In this document: one piece after another, positions 60,385 through 64,000 of the stretch
Layout of the letters: the number at the start of each line of letters is the position of its first letter
Position numbering within the stretch: the first letter of the stretch is position 1
Origin: an uncultured Idiomarina sp.
GTDB lineage: Bacteria; Pseudomonadota; Gammaproteobacteria; Enterobacterales; Alteromonadaceae
Length of the DNA: 64,000 nt
Assembly: GCA_946885915.1 (NCBI GenBank)
Contig: CAMPHF010000002.1
Span: 248,001-312,000, forward strand
Reading direction: 5' to 3'
Notes under the pieces: generated by a model
Told to the model about the DNA's origin: nothing
Seen by the model: only the letters and a program-made list of their open reading frames with translations
Databases searched by the model: none
Program-made: the position numbers and the translations under genes

Positions 60385-60448
60385 TTGCCCTTGCATTGAC
60401 ACGAACTATTTCTAGCATTAGGTTGTCAACCTGTCAATGTAAGGGCAA
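60385..60448. promoter_or_regulatory. 17-bp inverted repeat in the TonB/cyanophycinase divergent region
   Basis: TTGCCCTTGCATTGACA (60385-60401) and TGTCAATGTAAGGGCAA (60432-60448) are inverted copies with one mismatch, 30 bp apart. The left arm contains a perfect -35 TTGACA (60396-60401), and a GGTTGTCAACC palindrome (60421-60431) sits in between, near the expected -10 of the cyanophycinase gene. Candidate operator of an unidentified regulator. The rest of the 433-bp gap 60043-60475 shows only a small TAACGC-N4-GCGTTA repeat (60229-60244). Confidence 0.6.
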
Positions 60449-60475
60449 CAGGCTTAACCAGCAGGAGCGCCAAAG

Positions 60476-62185
60476 ATGTACGCTAAGTTAATGAAAAGGT
60501 TCGCCATTATTTTTACCTTGTCGAGCGCCGCAATAACCGCTGCGGCAACTGCCCAAACCGAGGGCAGTAACGCTAATCAAGATTACGATTTAATGCTCGT
60601 AGGTGGAGCCCTTAAAACTTGCTCTAGTATGTCCTCGCAATACTGCTACGACACCGATTGGATTGACCGCGACAACATGCGGCTCGACCGCTATTTGAAC
60701 TTAGGTGGCCGCTACCAAGCACGCGCTACCGAAGACGCGCTTTGGCCAGCCCTGCGCCGCGATACCCGCGATGACGTGCGCGAGGCGCTAGCGCTGATCC
60801 GCGAGCGCCTAGGCGAAGACGTAATACCAGAACGCGTGTTTATTGAAGAATTTACCCGCCGTGCCACCCGCTATTTGTACGACAATATGTCGGATGCCGA
60901 GTGGAACCGCGTACTCGACCACTTAGAAATGCCAGTGCCAGAAACTCGCACTGAAGTGGCCGATGTTGAGCAAAACGTGAATAAGTCTTCAACTTTGATC
61001 ATGAAGCGCTTTGTAGAAATGGCGCGTAACGCGGCCCGTGCCAAAGGTGCCGAAGCCGATGCCAAACCCAAGGTGTTAGTGATGACCGCCAGTGCCCGCG
61101 ACCCGCTTGATGCCGTAGATTTTTATGTATCGGCATTTAATAGCGCAGGTGCCAATACCACCTGGTTACCCATTGATGCGGCCGTGATGGCCGCGCGGCG
61201 TAACGATGATTGCGACAACCTAGATAGCTATCGGCCGAAACACTTAGGCAGCTGGGACAGAGCTCGCGTACATCCACGCAAACACGCCGAGCAAGTAAAG
61301 CACTGCAAAAACCCTGAATTAGCGTTAGAGCTGGTGGCCAACGCCGATGCTGTGTTCCTTAACGGCGGCGATCAGAATTTAATGCGCAATGCGCTATTGA
61401 CCCCAGATAACATGGCCAACGACTTATTAAACGCGATTTATGCCAAGTTGCGTGACGATGAGTTAGTGGTCGGTGGCACCAGCGCCGGCACCGCGGTGAT
61501 GACCGCCCGGCCCATGATCAGCAATGGTACCAGTGCGGCAGCCTTAATTGATGGCGCCAAAGCCGCCGAGCCGCCGAAACCCGGCTGCGATCGCGACAAC
61601 AGCTGTTCGCCCAACTTGGAACCAGATAGCCTGACTTATCATCCATTAGGCGGCATTTCGTTGTTTCCGTACGCCATTTTGGATACTCACTTTAGCGAGC
61701 GCGGCCGCCACGGGCGCCTATTACGCCTTGCCGCCACCACCGGCACACCTATGGCCATTGGCGTGGATGAAACCACTGCACTCATGGTGGATTTAGATAG
61801 TGGCAACTTTAATGTGCTGGGCGAGCGTGGCGTGTTCTTTGCCTTAGGCGCGCAGCAGGGCCCTAATGCCGTGGCGAGCACGTTTCATTACTTTGTCGAT
61901 GGCACCAGCGGCGTGTTGAACGAGCGTGAAGTAACCAACGTAGAGTTCTCGACCCAGTTAGATTTGATAAAAGTAGAACCCACCAGCAACTTTATGAGCG
62001 ACCGCGGCGCCGTTGATGCCATGCGCCTGTTCTGCCAGGAGCGCAAGCAAATACGATTAGCTCAAGATGAATTTGTGATGGTGATGCAGATTGATGATGA
62101 AACGCGCACCCAAAAAGCCGGCGCAGAGTGTCAGATTTATAATGGCAGAATGGGAATTAGCTACGAGCCGCAGCAGCAGTTGTAA
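60476..62185 (+). CDS. exported cyanophycinase-family serine peptidase (S51) with extra N-terminal helical segment
   Basis: Cyanophycinases cleave cyanophycin to beta-Asp-Arg. 569 residues with a signal peptide (about 1-26). The catalytic triad is recognisable: Ser336 in GGTSAGTAV, His405 in DTHFSERGRHGRL, Glu432 in GVDETTAL; FLNGGDQ (294-300) is the substrate-loop motif. Between the first strand (LMLVGGA) and second strand (KVLVMTASA) lies an about 150-residue mostly helical insert not found in the cytoplasmic cyanobacterial enzyme (about 270 residues). Eight cysteines suggest disulfides. ATG 60476 has AGGAG 8 nt upstream. Divergent from the receptor operon. Confidence 0.88.
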   Translation: MYAKLMKRFAIIFTLSSAAITAAATAQTEGSNANQDYDLMLVGGALKTCSSMSSQYCYDTDWIDRDNMRLDRYLNLGGRYQARATEDALWPALRRDTRDDVREALALIRERLGEDVIPERVFIEEFTRRATRYLYDNMSDAEWNRVLDHLEMPVPETRTEVADVEQNVNKSSTLIMKRFVEMARNAARAKGAEADAKPKVLVMTASARDPLDAVDFYVSAFNSAGANTTWLPIDAAVMAARRNDDCDNLDSYRPKHLGSWDRARVHPRKHAEQVKHCKNPELALELVANADAVFLNGGDQNLMRNALLTPDNMANDLLNAIYAKLRDDELVVGGTSAGTAVMTARPMISNGTSAAALIDGAKAAEPPKPGCDRDNSCSPNLEPDSLTYHPLGGISLFPYAILDTHFSERGRHGRLLRLAATTGTPMAIGVDETTALMVDLDSGNFNVLGERGVFFALGAQQGPNAVASTFHYFVDGTSGVLNEREVTNVEFSTQLDLIKVEPTSNFMSDRGAVDAMRLFCQERKQIRLAQDEFVMVMQIDDETRTQKAGAECQIYNGRMGISYEPQQQL

Positions 62186-62207
62186 TTAGGTTATTGCGAG
62201 AGAAGTT

Positions 62208-62239
62208 GCGCCCCGGCGGTTGCTCGGGGCGCTGTTTTT
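62208..62239 (+). terminator. rho-independent terminator after cyanophycinase gene
   Basis: GCGCCCCG and CGGGGCGC form an 8-bp stem with a 9-nt loop, followed by TGTTTTT. Convergent with pyrE, 18 bp away. Confidence 0.85.
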
Positions 62240-62256
62240 AGTGACTCAGCAGCGGC

Positions 62257-62901
62257 TTAAGCAACGCCGTACTGTTCGCGATAAGCAGTGATTTGCGGTA
62301 AATAAGCCTGCAACTCGCTGCTATCTTTCACGAAGTTAATTACATCGTTTAATTTTACAATGCTAATAACCGTGGCGCCATAATCGCGCTCTACTTCCTG
62401 AATTGCGCTCAGCTCGCCCTTGCCTTTTTCTTGGCGATCGAGCGCAATTAACACGCCTGCGAGCGACGCGCCGTTGGCTTGCACAATTTCCATAGACTCA
62501 CGAATAGCCGTGCCCGCCGTGATCACATCGTCAACTAGCATGACCCGGCCTTCCAGCGGCGAACCCACTAAGTTGCCACCCTCGCCATGGTCTTTTTTCT
62601 CTTTGCGGTTGAAGCAATAAGGCACATCTTTTTGATAAGTATCGAACAGCGCAATGGCCGCCGCCGTCGCAATAGGAATGCCTTTATACGCAGGACCAAA
62701 CAGCAAGTCGTACTGTACGCCGCTATCTTGTAATGCCGCCGCATAGAACCGCCCTAAGCGCGCCAAATCTGAACCTTGGTTAAACAAACCCGCATTAAAA
62801 AAGTACGGGCTGGTGCGGCCAGACTTTAACGTAAATTCACCAAATTTCAGTACCCCACGGGCAATCGCAAACTCAATAAATTCTTTTTGATAGGGTTTCA
62901 T
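62257..62901 (-). CDS. pyrE: orotate phosphoribosyltransferase
   Basis: Adds phosphoribose from PRPP to orotate, making OMP. 214 residues, with [17 protein letters not shown] (PRPP loop) and [16 protein letters not shown]. Only 31 bp separate it from rph and no attenuator hairpin with a T run is seen there, unlike the E. coli rph-pyrE gap. Confidence 0.98.
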   Translation of the reverse strand: MKPYQKEFIEFAIARGVLKFGEFTLKSGRTSPYFFNAGLFNQGSDLARLGRFYAAALQDSGVQYDLLFGPAYKGIPIATAAAIALFDTYQKDVPYCFNRKEKKDHGEGGNLVGSPLEGRVMLVDDVITAGTAIRESMEIVQANGASLAGVLIALDRQEKGKGELSAIQEVERDYGATVISIVKLNDVINFVKDSSELQAYLPQITAYREQYGVA

Positions 62902-62932
62902 ACCAGCTTCCTACGTGATTGTTCCAGAAAAC

Positions 62933-63646
62933 TTAAGCCAAAGCCTGATGCTGCAGATCCATGAGTTCACGAATCGCGTGGCGGGCAAGCTCCAACATTT
63001 CTGTCATTTCTTCCAGCGCAAAGGCCTCGCCTTCCGCGGTGCCTTGCACTTCAATAAACTTCCCGGCTTCAGTCATCACCACGTTCATGTCGGTTTCTGC
63101 GTTCGAATCTTCGGCGTAATCTAAATCCGCCACTGGCGTGCCCTTATAAATGCCCACCGAAATGGCCGCCACCATACCTTTAAGTGGATTCACCTTCACC
63201 ATGCCCGCTTTGCGCATGTAGTTCAGGGCATCGACCAGAGCTACACAAGCACCAGTAATAGACGCCGTACGAGTGCCGCCGTCGGCTTGAATGACATCGC
63301 AATCAATCGTAATAGTGTTTTCGCCAAGCGCGCTTAAATCTACACATGAACGCAGCGCCCGACCAATGAGACGTTGAATTTCCATGGTACGGCCACCTTG
63401 CTTACCACGCGCCGCTTCGCGATCTGAGCGCGTGTGCGTAGCACGTGGCAACATGCCGTATTCCGCCGTAACCCAACCTTGCCCTTTGCCCTTCAAAAAG
63501 CGCGGCACACCTTTCACCACACTGGCATTACACAGCACTTTGGTATTGCCGAATTCAATTAACACCGAGCCCTCGGCGTGCAGTGTGTATTGGCGAGTAA
63601 TAGTTACCGGACGAATTTGTTGAGCAGTACGGCCACTTGGACGCAT
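62933..63646 (-). CDS. rph: ribonuclease PH
   Basis: Phosphorolytic 3'-5' exonuclease trimming tRNA precursors. 237 residues; [55 protein letters not shown] and [21 protein letters not shown] are conserved. ATG 63646 is preferred to TTG 63652 (AAAGAGG 7 nt upstream). Operon with pyrE, as in E. coli; divergent from yicC. Confidence 0.97.
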   Translation of the reverse strand: MRPSGRTAQQIRPVTITRQYTLHAEGSVLIEFGNTKVLCNASVVKGVPRFLKGKGQGWVTAEYGMLPRATHTRSDREAARGKQGGRTMEIQRLIGRALRSCVDLSALGENTITIDCDVIQADGGTRTASITGACVALVDALNYMRKAGMVKVNPLKGMVAAISVGIYKGTPVADLDYAEDSNAETDMNVVMTEAGKFIEVQGTAEGEAFALEEMTEMLELARHAIRELMDLQHQALA

Positions 63647-63772
63647 GGGCAAACCTCTTTGGCTGGATATGATATTAATGGCCGCGAATTATATCAGATG
63701 TGAATGCAAAATACCGTGGCGATGGTAGACTTACAGCCAGCTACACACATGCAGCACCTAATGGATAAGCAC

Positions 63773-64000
63773 ATGATTCAAAGTATGACAGGGTACGCCC
63801 GGCACGAAATGAAAGCCGATTGGGGCAACGTGGTTTGGGAAATTCGTTCGGTAAATCAACGTTATTTAGAAACCTACTTTCGCTTACCTGAACAATTTCG
63901 CGGACTCGAAAATAACCTGCGCGAGCGCTTCCGCAAGCAACTGCAACGCGGCAAAGTGGAAGCCAACCTGCGCGTGCATATTGAGCAAAGCACCCAAACC
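63773..64000 (+). CDS. yicC: YicC-family endoribonuclease, 5' part only
   Basis: 76 codons are visible before the right edge. MIQSMTGYARHEMKADWGNVVWEIRSVNQRYLETYFRLPEQF-type N-terminus matches YicC (about 287 residues), a stress-linked endoribonuclease family. In-frame ATG 63761 is an alternative start. Divergent from rph as in E. coli. Confidence 0.95.
   Translation, partial: MIQSMTGYARHEMKADWGNVVWEIRSVNQRYLETYFRLPEQFRGLENNLRERFRKQLQRGKVEANLRVHIEQSTQT

Overview
The window is a gene-dense stretch of a gammaproteobacterial chromosome, most likely an alteromonadalean of the Idiomarinaceae type (inferred from gene content and synteny, not from a marker gene). Support for this: the argCBFG-argH(A) cluster with an argininosuccinate lyase/GNAT fusion, the priA-argS-ftsN-hslVU order, a yihY-pip-dtd-yiiD run, metL and metJ divergent, glnA-ntrB-ntrC, and several families typical of marine gammaproteobacteria (DUF2959, DUF3081, TonB receptors). 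No rRNA, tRNA, insertion sequence, prophage or CRISPR array was seen.

Layout. 1-2632: metL (cut by the left edge) and metJ, divergent, with good sigma-70 promoters on both sides. 2637-8517: arginine operon argC-B-F-G-H(A), almost all joined by 4-bp stop/start overlaps and preceded by a two-box ArgR operator at 8552-8590. 8614-17153: malic enzyme, rpmE, priA, argS, ftsN, hslV, hslU. 17173-19227: membrane EAL protein with a dead GGDEF domain. 19501-26348: rraA, then a complete histidine-utilisation cluster (hutG, hutI, hutC, hutU, hutH) with a HutC-type operator. 26359-29912: operon yihY-pip-dtd-yiiD-dksA-like. 30064-33923: short-chain dehydrogenase, porin, Pmp3-like peptide, DUF2959 lipoprotein, flavin reductase, MgtC. 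34569-39112: TetR/AcrR-type repressor divergent from an RND efflux pump (no outer-membrane channel). 39272-42027: DUF3081, TrhA and a sensor diguanylate cyclase. 42050-49315: typA, then glnA, a DUF4124 protein, ntrB and ntrC, with NtrC boxes and a sigma-54 promoter. 49412-52959: cpxR/cpxA-like pair, pldB-like lysophospholipase, trmL. 52974-62185: a secreted double solute-binding protein and the most interesting region (below). 62257-64000: pyrE and rph, then yicC divergent and cut by the right edge.

The standout is 54595-62185. A tightly packed operon (TonB-dependent receptor, YfcC-type inner-membrane transporter, isoaspartyl-dipeptidase-like amidohydrolase; gaps of 6 and 3 bp) is transcribed away from a signal-peptide-bearing cyanophycinase homologue with an intact Ser/His/Glu triad. 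Together these read as a scavenging locus for cyanophycin (multi-L-arginyl-poly-L-aspartate): depolymerise outside or in the periplasm, import beta-Asp-Arg, hydrolyse to Asp and Arg. The dipeptidase lacks one histidine of the HxH metal pair and has Glu where the carboxylated Lys normally sits, and the cyanophycinase has an extra helical N-terminal segment, so the set may be a distinct variant. A near-perfect 17-bp inverted repeat lies in the divergent promoter region.

Regulatory signals link genes in the window: TGTAAAG/GTAAA repeats precede both the cpxRA-like pair and the efflux pump, and NtrC boxes precede both glnA and ntrBC.
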